Assembly (NCBI GenBank): GCA_002686955.1 | Contig: NYZA01000066.1 | Location: 1-45,719 of the forward strand | DNA: 45,719 bases | Source of the DNA: Gemmatimonadota bacterium | Lineage (GTDB): Bacteria; GCA-2686955 | Direction of reading: 5' to 3' | In this document: positions 25,239 to 34,095 of the stretch, one piece after another | How the letters are laid out: the number at the start of each line of letters is the position of its first letter | Numbering within the stretch: the stretch's first letter is position 1 | The notes under the pieces: generated by a model | What the model was told of the DNA's origin: nothing | Databases searched by the model: none | The model's input: only the letters and a program-made list of their open reading frames with translations | Made by a program: the position numbers and the translations under genes

Positions 25239-26171
25239 ATGGCGCATCCACGGGTAGTACTCCACATCGGCCTGCCGAAAACCGGCACGACAACGTTGCA
25301 GACCGGTCTTTTCGCAAGGCACGATGCCTGGCATTTCGTGGGAAAGCCCTTGCTTTTCACGAACGCCGAGATGCATCGAACCATCCGCCCGATCGTGGAG
25401 CTCGACGACGAAGTCTACGGCGCCGGACTCGACTCCTTCAGGAGCGATCGGATCGAAGCCCTGCTCCGGTCGCCAAGTGATCGCATCGTGATCTCGGAAG
25501 AGGAGTTTTCGACCGGAACGGTTCGAACCCGCGTCGATCGGAACACCATCGCCCAACGCCTGCGCGATCTCTTTCCCGACGCCCGCATCATCGTCACGGT
25601 GAGGAACCAGCTCGATGTCATCCCGTCGGTCTACGGGCAGCTCGTCAATATGGGAGTCCTGGTTGGGCGGAGCTTCGGAAGCTGGCTCGATGAAGAGCGC
25701 GCGAAAAGGGGCGACTCCGACAGGCTGCATCTCTTCGACTACGCCGCCCTCGTGCAGCTCTACGATCGGCTTTTCGGGGCGGAAAATGTGAAAGTGTTGC
25801 TTTTTGAGGAGCTCAGAGCGGATCTCGATGCCTACCTGACCCGGCTGAGCCGCTTCATCGGTGTCGATCCGGCCGCCGTGATCGCCACCTATCGAGGGGG
25901 CAGCGGCGGAAACCGCAATCCGCGCATAACCATGCGGCACGCCCGGTGGCGCCGATTCACCATGGCCATCCCTCTCATTCCGTGGGAGGTGCTGCTGGTC
26001 GGTCTTCGGATCAGACCGTCTTTCTATCGTTTCTTGGAGAAAGGGACCGCGCTGGATACGCACTTCTCGGAAGAACAGCGGCGATTCCTCGAGGAGTATT
26101 ACAGAGTCGGGAATCGCGCCCTCGGTGAGCGCCTTGGCGTGGAGCTGGTGGAGCTCGGGTATCCGGTATGA
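25239..26171 (+). CDS. Sulfotransferase family protein
   Basis: 310 residues. The N-terminal HIGLPKTGTTTLQ is the 5'-phosphosulfate-binding loop of PAPS sulfotransferases, and IIVTVRNQLDVIPSVYGQL matches the 3'-phosphate-binding segment. It should transfer sulfate from PAPS to a carbohydrate or other acceptor, possibly a surface polysaccharide given nearby glycosyltransferase and CapK-like genes 1-2 kb away. Start ATG 25239, 17 bases after the hemerythrin stop, fits the usual family N-terminus; a much longer frame upstream would overlap hemerythrin. Acceptor unknown. Confidence 0.85.
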   Translation: MAHPRVVLHIGLPKTGTTTLQTGLFARHDAWHFVGKPLLFTNAEMHRTIRPIVELDDEVYGAGLDSFRSDRIEALLRSPSDRIVISEEEFSTGTVRTRVDRNTIAQRLRDLFPDARIIVTVRNQLDVIPSVYGQLVNMGVLVGRSFGSWLDEERAKRGDSDRLHLFDYAALVQLYDRLFGAENVKVLLFEELRADLDAYLTRLSRFIGVDPAAVIATYRGGSGGNRNPRITMRHARWRRFTMAIPLIPWEVLLVGLRIRPSFYRFLEKGTALDTHFSEEQRRFLEEYYRVGNRALGERLGVELVELGYPV

Positions 26172-26214
26172 GCTGGGAAGTGTTGAAGGGAAGAAGAGTC
26201 ACAATATGCGTCCC

Positions 26215-26400
26215 TAAGGGTTCGCTCAAGAATAGAATGCTGTTTTCGCATCCCATCTGCACTCCATCTCCGGCCGATCGGCAAGCCCCGAAATCCTCGA
26301 AATAGCCCTACTATTCCTGCGGTTTCGGAACTCACCGATCGCCCAGATCTGAAGCACATCTGGGCGCCCCAATAGCATTCTATTCTTGCGCGAACCCTAA
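26215..26400. mobile_element. Palindromic MITE-like repeat, copy 2 (longest)
   Basis: 186 bp with terminal inverted repeats of 27 bp differing at two positions: TAAGGGTTCGCTCAAGAATA at the left, TTAGGGTTCGCGCAAGAATA as complement at the right. Inside is a second palindrome, GCCCAGAT...ATCTGGGC. The end blocks (GCATCCCATCTGCAC, GGCGCCCAGATGTG) match copy 1 at 1258-1351, and the right two thirds align with the decayed copy at 4755-4870. It sits between two converging genes. No transposase frame inside, so it would be mobilised in trans. Confidence 0.82.
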
Positions 26401-26410
26401 AAGGCGACGT

Positions 26411-26707
26411 TCAATCTCTCGCGCTCGATTCCCGCCGCAGCTCGGCAACCATGCGCGACAGGTCGGGATCGTCGTCGGCGTCGGTGCCTCGGCCGGCTTC
26501 GATCAACGCCAGGTAGCGTTCGCCGAGACGGGCCAGCTTGCGCTCGCGACCCGAGGGTCGATTCTCGGCCGAAGTGCGCAAGCGTCGCGCCACATCGTCG
26601 AGCGCATGCTCGACCTCTCCCGCCAGCTCGATCACCTCCTGTTTGACGCAGCTGGCAGCGCTTTCGAACGCCTCTCGAAGGTCTTTTCCGCTCTCTTGCT
26701 TGCTCAT
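26411..26707 (-). CDS. Small hypothetical helical protein
   Basis: 98 residues, not recognised. Start ATG 26707 with GGAG about 9 bases upstream. Composition is highly charged and helical (EVEHALDDVARRLRTSAEN), suggesting a small cytosolic coiled-coil protein, with no signal peptide or membrane segment. It lies downstream of rpsU on the same strand with a gap of about 200 bp. Confidence 0.55.
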   Translation of the reverse strand: MSKQESGKDLREAFESAASCVKQEVIELAGEVEHALDDVARRLRTSAENRPSGRERKLARLGERYLALIEAGRGTDADDDPDLSRMVAELRRESSARD

Positions 26708-26910
26708 GATTCCGTCTCCACGCTCGCCTTTGTCATCGCGCAGACATCGATCGGCGACCCCGGTGCCCAAGGTGTGGTTGGACGAGGCTGGAACAACACG
26801 GAGCGGATCCCGCGTGAAATGAAAAACGCACTGCTGATCCGCGGCGATGGTTATGGGCAGCCGGCGTTGCTCTCCGACCACTTCAGTATCGTCGACTGAA
26901 TAATGCGGGC

Positions 26911-27096
26911 TCAGTTCATCTCGCGCATGACGCGCGCACGGGCTTCGTGCGCCTTGATCCGCTTTCGCTCGCTCGGTTTCACGAAATAGCCGGCGCGCCG
27001 TTTCTCCTGCAGGATCCCCTCTTTCTTGCAACGGCGCTTGAAGCGACGCAAGGCGAACTCGAGCGATTCCTGATCACGAACAATGACCGATATCAT
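26911..27096 (-). CDS. rpsU: 30S ribosomal protein S21
   Basis: 61 residues, typical S21 size. Sequence blocks VIVRDQESLEFALRRFKRRC, KEGILQEKRR and FVKPSERKRIKAHEA are diagnostic. S21 binds the small ribosomal subunit near the anti-Shine-Dalgarno region. Start ATG 27096 with AGAGGGT seven bases upstream. The leader contains a small stem (AACGGC...GCCGTT) that may be a remnant of autoregulation, but this is weak. Confidence 0.96.
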   Translation of the reverse strand: MISVIVRDQESLEFALRRFKRRCKKEGILQEKRRAGYFVKPSERKRIKAHEARARVMREMN

Positions 27097-27185
27097 TCGG
27101 TACCCTCTCTAGAACTTCTCAAATCGTTACCCCGAAACGGCACGGATAGCCGTTACCTGGAAAATATGGAGGGGGTATGGGAGCG

Positions 27186-28391
27186 TCAAGGCACGCACTC
27201 ACCGATCACCCTCGTGATTCTCGCCAGATGGTGCTCCACCCCGTGCTTCTGCTCCCACTCCCTGCGGTTCGCCTCTCCCCAACGCCGTCGCAGCGAGCCG
27301 TCGAGGATGAGCGGACGCAAGGCGTCGGCCAGCGCGCCGGCATTCCCGGGGGGCACGGTTCTTCCGCCCGCACCCACCGTTTCGGGCATCGCTCCGACCG
27401 CGCTCACGACGACCGGAAGACCCGCCGACATCGCTTCGAGCAGGGCGACCGGCGCGCCCTCGTGGTGCGAGGGTAGACAGAAGATGTCGGCCGCGTCGAA
27501 ATGGGGGCGGCGCGACTCATTCTCGAGCTGACCGGTTCGGGTCACGATCGCGCCGAGCTCGAGACGATCGATCGCGCTCTCGATCGCCTTTCCTTCGCCC
27601 ACCCACTCCTCGGCACCCAAGAGGGTCAGGCGAAGATCGTGGCCTTCGCGCCGAAGCCCAGCCACCGCGTCGAGCAGCTCATGCACCCCCTTTCGACGAC
27701 CTTGAGCACCTACATGCAGAATCCGCACCGGAACTTCGCGGTCGCGCGCCGGCGGAGGTCCCAGATCCTCACTTCCGTTCGGCACGATCGTGCATTCGAT
27801 TCCGGAGAAGTGGCTCTCGATCAGCTCCTTCCAATAGGTGGATAGAACAACTACGCGGGCTGATGAACGGAGGGCGGCTCGGCAGACACCCGCGATCGGC
27901 GCCGGTCCGCGCGCGAGAAGCCGATCGAAATCCCCGCCATGGACGTGCGCGACGATCGGAACGCCGAAGAGGCGGCAGATGCCGATCAGGAGCGAATCTC
28001 GCAGTGATCCGGTCGCGGTGCTGCTGAAGGGGCTGTGTGCGATATCGGGCCGGTGCAGCGCGAGCTCGGCGAGCAAACGAGCGACATCTCTGCAGGCGTA
28101 GAGGAGGTTGATCAGTGAGAGGCGTCCGCGGAGCGACACCGGCACGAGCCGTTTCTGTGTGTCGATGTTGCGAACACTCCACGGTCCCGTCTCCAGGTGC
28201 CGAAGAAGGCCGAGAGTGAGCGCCTCGACTCCGGCCGTGGGCGGAGGCAGCGGCCCGATCAGGAGCACCTTCGTTCTTGCCGGTTCCGAGAGTTTCTTCA
28301 CGCCCGACTGATCGACCGCTCGCGCGGCGACTGAAGGGCTGAAGATCGTTCGAATCGCGTCGATTGAAGAGCGCAGACGCCCGATGCACAT
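27186..28391 (-). CDS. Glycosyltransferase family 4
   Basis: 401 residues. The N-terminal domain contains VLLIGPLPPPTAGVEALTLG, the C-terminal domain RILHVGAQGRRKGVHELLDA and the nucleotide-sugar binding ADIFCLPSHHEGAPVALLEA with SAGLPVVVSAVGAMPE. This is a GT-B fold retaining transferase of the GT4 kind, adding a sugar to a glycan acceptor. The start is uncertain. ATG 28391 is the longest, but the segment before the fold (about 35 residues) has no ribosome binding site, so a later start is possible. It diverges from the CapK-like gene across a 28-bp gap. Confidence 0.88.
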   Translation of the reverse strand: MCIGRLRSSIDAIRTIFSPSVAARAVDQSGVKKLSEPARTKVLLIGPLPPPTAGVEALTLGLLRHLETGPWSVRNIDTQKRLVPVSLRGRLSLINLLYACRDVARLLAELALHRPDIAHSPFSSTATGSLRDSLLIGICRLFGVPIVAHVHGGDFDRLLARGPAPIAGVCRAALRSSARVVVLSTYWKELIESHFSGIECTIVPNGSEDLGPPPARDREVPVRILHVGAQGRRKGVHELLDAVAGLRREGHDLRLTLLGAEEWVGEGKAIESAIDRLELGAIVTRTGQLENESRRPHFDAADIFCLPSHHEGAPVALLEAMSAGLPVVVSAVGAMPETVGAGGRTVPPGNAGALADALRPLILDGSLRRRWGEANRREWEQKHGVEHHLARITRVIGECVP

Positions 28392-28419
28392 CGCACCACT
28401 TCGAGGAAGACCCCACTCG

Positions 28420-29868
28420 ATGATCGAAGATCGTCTCTACGGCATTCGAGAGCTGTACGAATCGAGCCCCCTCTGGATGAGAAAGGGGGCCGGCTTGCTC
28501 TTTCGTCGTTTGCCGAATCGGCTGCGATACGGGCCGGTGTACGCGCGGATGAGAACGTTGCTTCGAGCAACCCGCGAGATGCGGCGCGACGAGCTCGATT
28601 CGATCGAGAACCGCCTGCTTCGCGACGCCGTCGCAAGCGCGTACGCGAATGTTCCCTTCTATAGAGATGCGATGAAGAGCAGGGGGATCGAGCCGCGCCA
28701 CGTTCGCTCCAGATCCGACCTGTGCCTTCTGCCCCTCCTTGAGAGAGGGACGCTTCGAGATGCGGCGGACGCGCTGCGCTCGGAAGCACACGGGGCGCAA
28801 AGGCGACTCTACGTGACCACCGGTGGATCGACGGGGGACCCCGTCGGGTTCGACCTCGAGACCGGAGTGTGCAGGTCGAAAGAAGCCGCGATGCTGGATC
28901 ACGCCTGGAGCATCGTCGGGTACAAGCGGAGCGACCGTAGCGCCATTGTTCGAGGATCGGTGTTGGGACGTGACCGTGTTTGCGACGAGGATCCGATCAA
29001 GGGGAGCTTGCTCCTTTCGAGCTACCACCTGACAGACGCGCATGTGCCGATGATGGTCGATCGCTTGAAGGCGTATCGGCCGCGCTACATACAGGGGTAT
29101 CCATCGTCTGTTGCGATTCTGGCCCGCCATCTGCTCGAAACGAACACCTCTCCACCCGAGGGGTTGCGCGCTCTTCTCTTGAGCTCGGAGACCCTGCGCC
29201 CGGACCAGCGTCGCTTGATGGCCGAAGCCTTTCGTTGCAGGGTCTATTCCTGGTACGGGCACGCGGAGCGAGTGGTGTACGCGGCCGAGTGCGAGCATGG
29301 GGACGGCTACCATCTCTTTCCCGAATACGGCACGATGGAGCTGATCGACGAGGCGGGCAATGTCCTACCCTGGGAAAAGGGTGTCACCGGCGAGATCGTG
29401 GGAACCGCGCTTTGGAATCGTGCGATGCCTTTGATCCGTTACCGCACGAACGATATCGCGACCGTTGGAACCGATGGCTGCCCCTGCGGCCGCCCCCACC
29501 CGAAGCTCGCATCGGTCGAGGGGAGAATCCAGGAGTTCCTGATTGCATCGGGCGGGCGCCCGATCTCCACGACCGCTCTCAATATGCACTCCGACGTGTT
29601 CGACCGTGTCGACCAGATGCAGTTTCGCCAGCACGAAGAGGGATGCGTGGAGCTCCATGTCGTGCCTCGCCACGGCTTCGGCGAACGCGACGAGCTGGCG
29701 ATTCGCGAGCAGGTAGGGAAGAAGTTCGGGGCCGGAACGGAGCTCGTTCTCCGCCGCTGTGCCGAGATTCCACCGACCCGTAGCGGCAAGCGGCGCCTGG
29801 TAGTTCAGGATCTACCCGTGCCGGATATCCTGGCGGGAGCGCTCCCCGCGACAGCCCACGGCGCTTGA
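28420..29868 (+). CDS. CapK/PaaK-like adenylate-forming enzyme
   Basis: 482 residues of the phenylacetate-CoA ligase-like family. Motifs: YVTTGGSTGDPVGFDLE (the ATP-binding TSGSTG equivalent), YRTNDIATVGTDGCPCGRP, and IQEFLIASGGRPIS. Family members linked to capsule or exopolysaccharide genes (CapK) are thought to activate a substituent for glycan modification. Starts at ATG 28420, with GAGGAAG upstream; a longer ATG at 28384 lacks a site. It sits next to a GT4 glycosyltransferase and near a sulfotransferase, consistent with surface glycan synthesis. Confidence 0.88.
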   Translation: MIEDRLYGIRELYESSPLWMRKGAGLLFRRLPNRLRYGPVYARMRTLLRATREMRRDELDSIENRLLRDAVASAYANVPFYRDAMKSRGIEPRHVRSRSDLCLLPLLERGTLRDAADALRSEAHGAQRRLYVTTGGSTGDPVGFDLETGVCRSKEAAMLDHAWSIVGYKRSDRSAIVRGSVLGRDRVCDEDPIKGSLLLSSYHLTDAHVPMMVDRLKAYRPRYIQGYPSSVAILARHLLETNTSPPEGLRALLLSSETLRPDQRRLMAEAFRCRVYSWYGHAERVVYAAECEHGDGYHLFPEYGTMELIDEAGNVLPWEKGVTGEIVGTALWNRAMPLIRYRTNDIATVGTDGCPCGRPHPKLASVEGRIQEFLIASGGRPISTTALNMHSDVFDRVDQMQFRQHEEGCVELHVVPRHGFGERDELAIREQVGKKFGAGTELVLRRCAEIPPTRSGKRRLVVQDLPVPDILAGALPATAHGA

Positions 29869-30067
29869 AGAGCGCTCGAGCCCCCCCTGTTTCTGCGTAG
29901 ACCCCCGGGCGCACTTACCATGGCTACTCTACGTTCGCTCTCAGTCGGCGCATCAAGAGCAGATCGCTTCCCTTGCGTAAAAGGAGAGCTTATGGTTCGC
30001 GTGCGGGGGATCTCCAGGAGAGCCGGATTCCGGCGCTCTCCATCTGTGCGCATCCCGGAAGGTCGTC

Positions 30068-32563
30068 ATGACACGACAAGGTCTCCCCGCATCTCTCGTT
30101 CTCCTTTTTTCCACGGCCGCGCTTTCCGCGACTCTCCGCGTCCCATCCGACTACGAGACGATCCAGGACGCGCTCGATCAAGCCGATCCAGGCGACGTCG
30201 TGCTCGTGGCGCCGGGACTGCATGAGGGTCCGCTGGAGGCCCGATCGCTAGATGTGACGATTCGCGGCGAAGGGCCGCGCCACTTCGTCGTCGTGGTGAG
30301 CGATCGTTCCGCTCCCGTAGTTACGATCCCGGCTGGAACAACCCTGGTTCTCGAATCGCTCACCCTGAGTGGCGGCTACCACGCAAGTTCGGGGGGCGGG
30401 ATTCGGGCGGAACACGGCGGAGGCGTGACGATCGACGACTGCGTAGTCCGCGACAACAGCTCGGACAGGGGAGGAGGCATAGGGATCGTTGACGGCGGTT
30501 GGGCCGTGATTCGAGGATCGGTGATCGAAGAGAACCAGGCGGCGACACGCGGGGGAGGTTTGCATCTGAACTCCTCGGATCTGCTCGTCGAGGATTCGCT
30601 GATCGAGAGGAACGCCGCCCCAGACGGGGGCGGTGCCTACGGGTTCAACGTCGCCGACATGACCCTCCGCCGAACCACGATTCGCGGAAATACAGCCGAT
30701 GTCGGCGGTGGCGTGAAGCTCTTCGCCGGAAGCGGCCCGATCCGCATCGAGGAATGCACGTTCGAGGCCAACAGCGCGCAGGGGGACGGCGGAGGATTGC
30801 TCGGGACCGACGCCGGAACCATCTACATCACCGAGAGCAGATTCGCCGAGAACAATGCGGCCGCGGGAGGCCTGGACGGCGCAGGCGGAGGCACGCTGTT
30901 CTACGGGGCTACCTTCGTCGACATCACGGCCACGGAGTTCGAAGGGAACTTCGCGGAAAGGGGCGCGGGAGTCAGAATAACCGGTGAAGGATCGGTCGAT
31001 ATCACCGACTGCGTTTTCCGTGAGAACCGGGCGGGGGACGATGAGCTGCCCGGCTACGGAGCCGGTGTGAACTACTACAATGGGGCGACCGGGCAGATCG
31101 TCAACAGCACGTTCGAGAACAACTCCGCGACCGCGGAAGGCGGCGGAATTCACATGCACGATGCGGACGCGGTCCTCGCCGATCTCCTGATCTGCGACAA
31201 TGCATCTCTGGCGCCGGATCTCCAGCATGGATATGGCGGAGGGGTCTTTCTCTACAATACCTTCTCGGAGCTGGTCGACAGCCACATCTGCCGAAACGCC
31301 GTCTCCCGAGCAGGTGGTGCGATCTACAGCCAAGGAACACCATTCCATTACGGTCCACGCCCCACCGGTTCGTTGATTGCGCGAAACCTGATCGAAGACA
31401 ACAGTGCGGAGGCCGGCGGCGGAATCGAATCGGCGGCCTACGATTCGCTCTGGATCGAAGGCAATCTGCTGCGCAACAACATCGCCGACCGCAAAGGCGG
31501 AATCGGAATCGACGCTAGCAGTGCCGCGCACGTCATCGACAACCGATTCGTGGGCAATGTCGCGACTTCGGCGATCACGACTCTAGGCGGCGCCGGGCTC
31601 TTTACCGGCGGATCGAGAATCGAGATATCGAACAACATCTTTGCCAAGAACTCGGCGCCGGCGGGTCATGGAGGGGCGATTCGCATCACGATGCCGGGGG
31701 CCCAAGCGCTCGTTCGCGACAACGTTTTCACCGAGAACGATGCCGATCGCGGGGGCGCGATCTTCTGTGACTCCGGTGCGGCTTTCGTGATGGTGCGCAA
31801 TCTCTTCGTGACCAATCGCGCAGGCACCGAGGGGGGGGCGATCATACTGAACTCACCCTGCACGGGGCGAGTCGAGAATAACACGATCGTGGCGACCGAG
31901 GTGAGCGCGGGAGAATCGGCGGCGGTCTCATACATGGGGTTCTGCGACGTCGTCTTTCTGCGCAACCTCGTCAGCGGAACGACCGGCGGGGTCGGGGTGC
32001 GCGCAACGGCCGACCAGCGCGCTACCTTGCTGAGCAGAAACCTCTTCTGGAACAATGAAGAGGGCCATTACAGAGGCCCGGTCGACTTAAGCTTCGACAT
32101 CTACGCGCCGCCCGAATTCGCACCCAACGACTCCCTCTTTCGGCTCCTGCCGGAGTCGCTCGCAATCGACGCCGGTGGGGCCGGCTGGGCGAGCGGTCCG
32201 CGTGATTTGGGGTGGATCGAATACGAGTATCCCCGTGCCCCTCTGGCAGCGGTGGCTCTCGACGGTCTTCCCAACACCATCTCTCCCGGCGATATCGTCG
32301 TCGGGAACCTGAGCGTGACCAACCTCTCGGAGATACAGAGAGTCGTCGAAGTAACCCTCGAGCTTGCCGCCAGATGGCCTGTCGCCCTTGATCCGCCGAT
32401 AGAGCTCAGTCTACCTCCTGCCCACACCACCGAGATCGAGCTGAGCTTCACCGTGCCGGTCTATTGCCCGAGCTGCGACGGCGGCCTGATCCTCATGACT
32501 CGGGCGTGGATCGACGGCGAGCTTCAGGCCGACGATGCGGACGATATCTGGGTGGAGCCCTGA
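30068..32563 (+). CDS. Secreted right-handed parallel beta-helix protein
   Basis: 831 residues. A short signal peptide (LPASLVLLFSTAALSA) is followed by ATLRVPSDYETIQDALDQA, the usual opening of polymorphic beta-helix outer-surface proteins. The central 550 residues are about 20-residue coils with repeated 'GGGI', 'I.nN.A..GGG' and 'N.F..N.A..GGAI' ladders. A closing 'LAIDAGGAGWASGPRDLGWI' block and an Ig-like tail with cysteines (CPSCDGG) end the protein. This is the same architecture as the fragment at the window start. Role unknown, probably adhesion or polysaccharide contact. GGAAGG lies 6 bases before the ATG. Confidence 0.88.
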   Translation: MTRQGLPASLVLLFSTAALSATLRVPSDYETIQDALDQADPGDVVLVAPGLHEGPLEARSLDVTIRGEGPRHFVVVVSDRSAPVVTIPAGTTLVLESLTLSGGYHASSGGGIRAEHGGGVTIDDCVVRDNSSDRGGGIGIVDGGWAVIRGSVIEENQAATRGGGLHLNSSDLLVEDSLIERNAAPDGGGAYGFNVADMTLRRTTIRGNTADVGGGVKLFAGSGPIRIEECTFEANSAQGDGGGLLGTDAGTIYITESRFAENNAAAGGLDGAGGGTLFYGATFVDITATEFEGNFAERGAGVRITGEGSVDITDCVFRENRAGDDELPGYGAGVNYYNGATGQIVNSTFENNSATAEGGGIHMHDADAVLADLLICDNASLAPDLQHGYGGGVFLYNTFSELVDSHICRNAVSRAGGAIYSQGTPFHYGPRPTGSLIARNLIEDNSAEAGGGIESAAYDSLWIEGNLLRNNIADRKGGIGIDASSAAHVIDNRFVGNVATSAITTLGGAGLFTGGSRIEISNNIFAKNSAPAGHGGAIRITMPGAQALVRDNVFTENDADRGGAIFCDSGAAFVMVRNLFVTNRAGTEGGAIILNSPCTGRVENNTIVATEVSAGESAAVSYMGFCDVVFLRNLVSGTTGGVGVRATADQRATLLSRNLFWNNEEGHYRGPVDLSFDIYAPPEFAPNDSLFRLLPESLAIDAGGAGWASGPRDLGWIEYEYPRAPLAAVALDGLPNTISPGDIVVGNLSVTNLSEIQRVVEVTLELAARWPVALDPPIELSLPPAHTTEIELSFTVPVYCPSCDGGLILMTRAWIDGELQADDADDIWVEP

Positions 32564-32639
32564 CCATTGAAGAAGGGCGCACTCTGGATCCGCGAGAGGA
32601 TCCCGAATGCGCCCCGCCTGGTTCTGCGAGAAGTCGGCG

Positions 32640-33881
32640 CTACTTCACCAGCACCATCTGTCGTGCCTCGGCACCCCGGTCGGTCTCGATCCGGTAGAGA
32701 TAGACACCGCTCGAAACGTCGGCGCCGCGGTCATCGCGACCGTCCCAGACCACCCGGTGCGTACCAGCTCCCCGTTCCGCGTCGACCAGGCGGCGGATCA
32801 TGTTGCCCGCCAGATCGTAGATCCCTAGGCGAACCGGAGTCGCTTCCGCAACGGTAAAGGCGATCGTCGTTCGAGGGTTGAAGGGGTTCGGTGCGTTCTG
32901 CGCCAGCTCGAGATGTCGGCCCGCCGGCAGTCCGGCGTTCGAGCGCAAAGTCACGATCTCGAACTGCCCATAGTGGTGGAGCGAGCTGTCCAGATCGATC
33001 TCGTCGAGTGCGTACCAGTAGCGCACCCCCTCTTCGAGGCCGTTATCGACGACCGAGTAATCGATCGGTCGCGCGGAGTAGCCGCCTGGCGCGGCCGGCA
33101 CCACATGCGTCAACTCCTTCCCCTCCATCGCGGGATTGTCCGCGCGGTAGACCTCGAAGTGGCTCGCGCCATCTTCGCTCACGGTGCGCCATTCGATATG
33201 CACCCCGTCGGAGGCCGGCAGCCCGCGGAAGTAGGCGAGCCGCACCGGCAAGTTCGCCTCACCGGTGATCCGTGCACCCGGCGAGTAGAGCGAGTTGTCG
33301 TCGGTATCGGCGACCGAGTGGTCCTCCCAAGATCCTCCCCCATCGGGATCGCGGGTGTAGCTCGCATCGGGATTCGAACTGGCCGAAGTGATCTGAACAG
33401 CACCTGAGCTCAACGGAACGGCTGAGCCCCAGTAAACCTCTACCGTGTCGGCCTGATCATCGGAGATCAGCCAAACGTTCTCGTTGTCGTTGCCCAGGCC
33501 ACTGCCGATCGAGCCGTCATCGGTGAACACCTGGTTCGTGAAGCCATCTGGAGTGCCGCCGCCGAAGACTGTGATCATCTCGTTAACGTGCATCGTGGTT
33601 CCGCCAGGAAAGGCGAACATGCTCCCGAAGGCGACGTCGTTGTCCCCGAGCCGGTAGTTGCTGATGTTCACTGTCGCGGGACCGGTGTTCAGGATCTCGA
33701 CGAACTCGTCCTCTTTATAGTGGGCAGTTCCGTCATTGTTGGCATCGCCCCGCTGGTCGACGTGGGAGGCGGGATCGAAATGGACCTCGTTGATAATGAG
33801 AGCTCCGTCCGCCGAAGGGGCGGCGAAGAAAGCGGCCAAGGCAAGGGCCGTAAGTCCCAGACACCAATCACAACGCTTCAT
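32640..33881 (-). CDS. Secreted lamin-tail-domain protein with FlgD-like C-terminus
   Basis: 413 residues. Signal peptide from ATG 33881 (LGLTALALAAFFAAPSADGA) with AGGAG about 6 bases upstream. The lamin tail domain begins LIINEVHFDP and contains DEFVEILNTGPATVNISNYR, residues about 27-175. A fibronectin-type-III-like segment follows (IEWRTVSEDGASHFEVYR). The last 85 residues (NAPNPFNPRTTIAFTV to MVLVK) form the FlgD-like sorting/Ig module shared with other exported proteins here. Extracellular; role unknown. It converges with the beta-helix gene. Confidence 0.88.
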   Translation of the reverse strand: MKRCDWCLGLTALALAAFFAAPSADGALIINEVHFDPASHVDQRGDANNDGTAHYKEDEFVEILNTGPATVNISNYRLGDNDVAFGSMFAFPGGTTMHVNEMITVFGGGTPDGFTNQVFTDDGSIGSGLGNDNENVWLISDDQADTVEVYWGSAVPLSSGAVQITSASSNPDASYTRDPDGGGSWEDHSVADTDDNSLYSPGARITGEANLPVRLAYFRGLPASDGVHIEWRTVSEDGASHFEVYRADNPAMEGKELTHVVPAAPGGYSARPIDYSVVDNGLEEGVRYWYALDEIDLDSSLHHYGQFEIVTLRSNAGLPAGRHLELAQNAPNPFNPRTTIAFTVAEATPVRLGIYDLAGNMIRRLVDAERGAGTHRVVWDGRDDRGADVSSGVYLYRIETDRGAEARQMVLVK

Positions 33882-34095
33882 AACGTTTCTCCTAGTGCGA
33901 CTTCCCACTCTCCGACCACCGGCGTGAGTCGGGTCGCGTTCAGTTCTTGGGCACCGAAGCCACGCAATACCCAAGGCGTGGATTCGGTCTGCTCTTCGTA
34001 CTTCGGCAAGCACGAGCCCGAACTGAAGTGAAAGGAGATATGCTCCCAAGATGTTGTCAGGGAACCCGCGAAGGCGCACGATCGGAACAGGTGTG

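Noticed and set aside
29992-30225. Small ORF with an excellent AAAAGGAG ribosome binding site at 29992.
   Set aside because: It runs in another frame into the beta-helix gene, encodes an Arg/Ser/Pro-rich nonsense peptide, and shows no family signal. A leader peptide cannot be excluded.
32564-32639. Terminator between the converging beta-helix and lamin-tail genes.
   Set aside because: Only a 6-bp GGATCC self-complementary stem without a T-run is present; too weak to call.
34051-34095. Upstream ATG for alkaline phosphatase with an AAAGGAG site.
   Set aside because: The spacing of about 13 bases is long, and it would add an odd extension before a perfect signal peptide; the ATG at 34096 is preferred.
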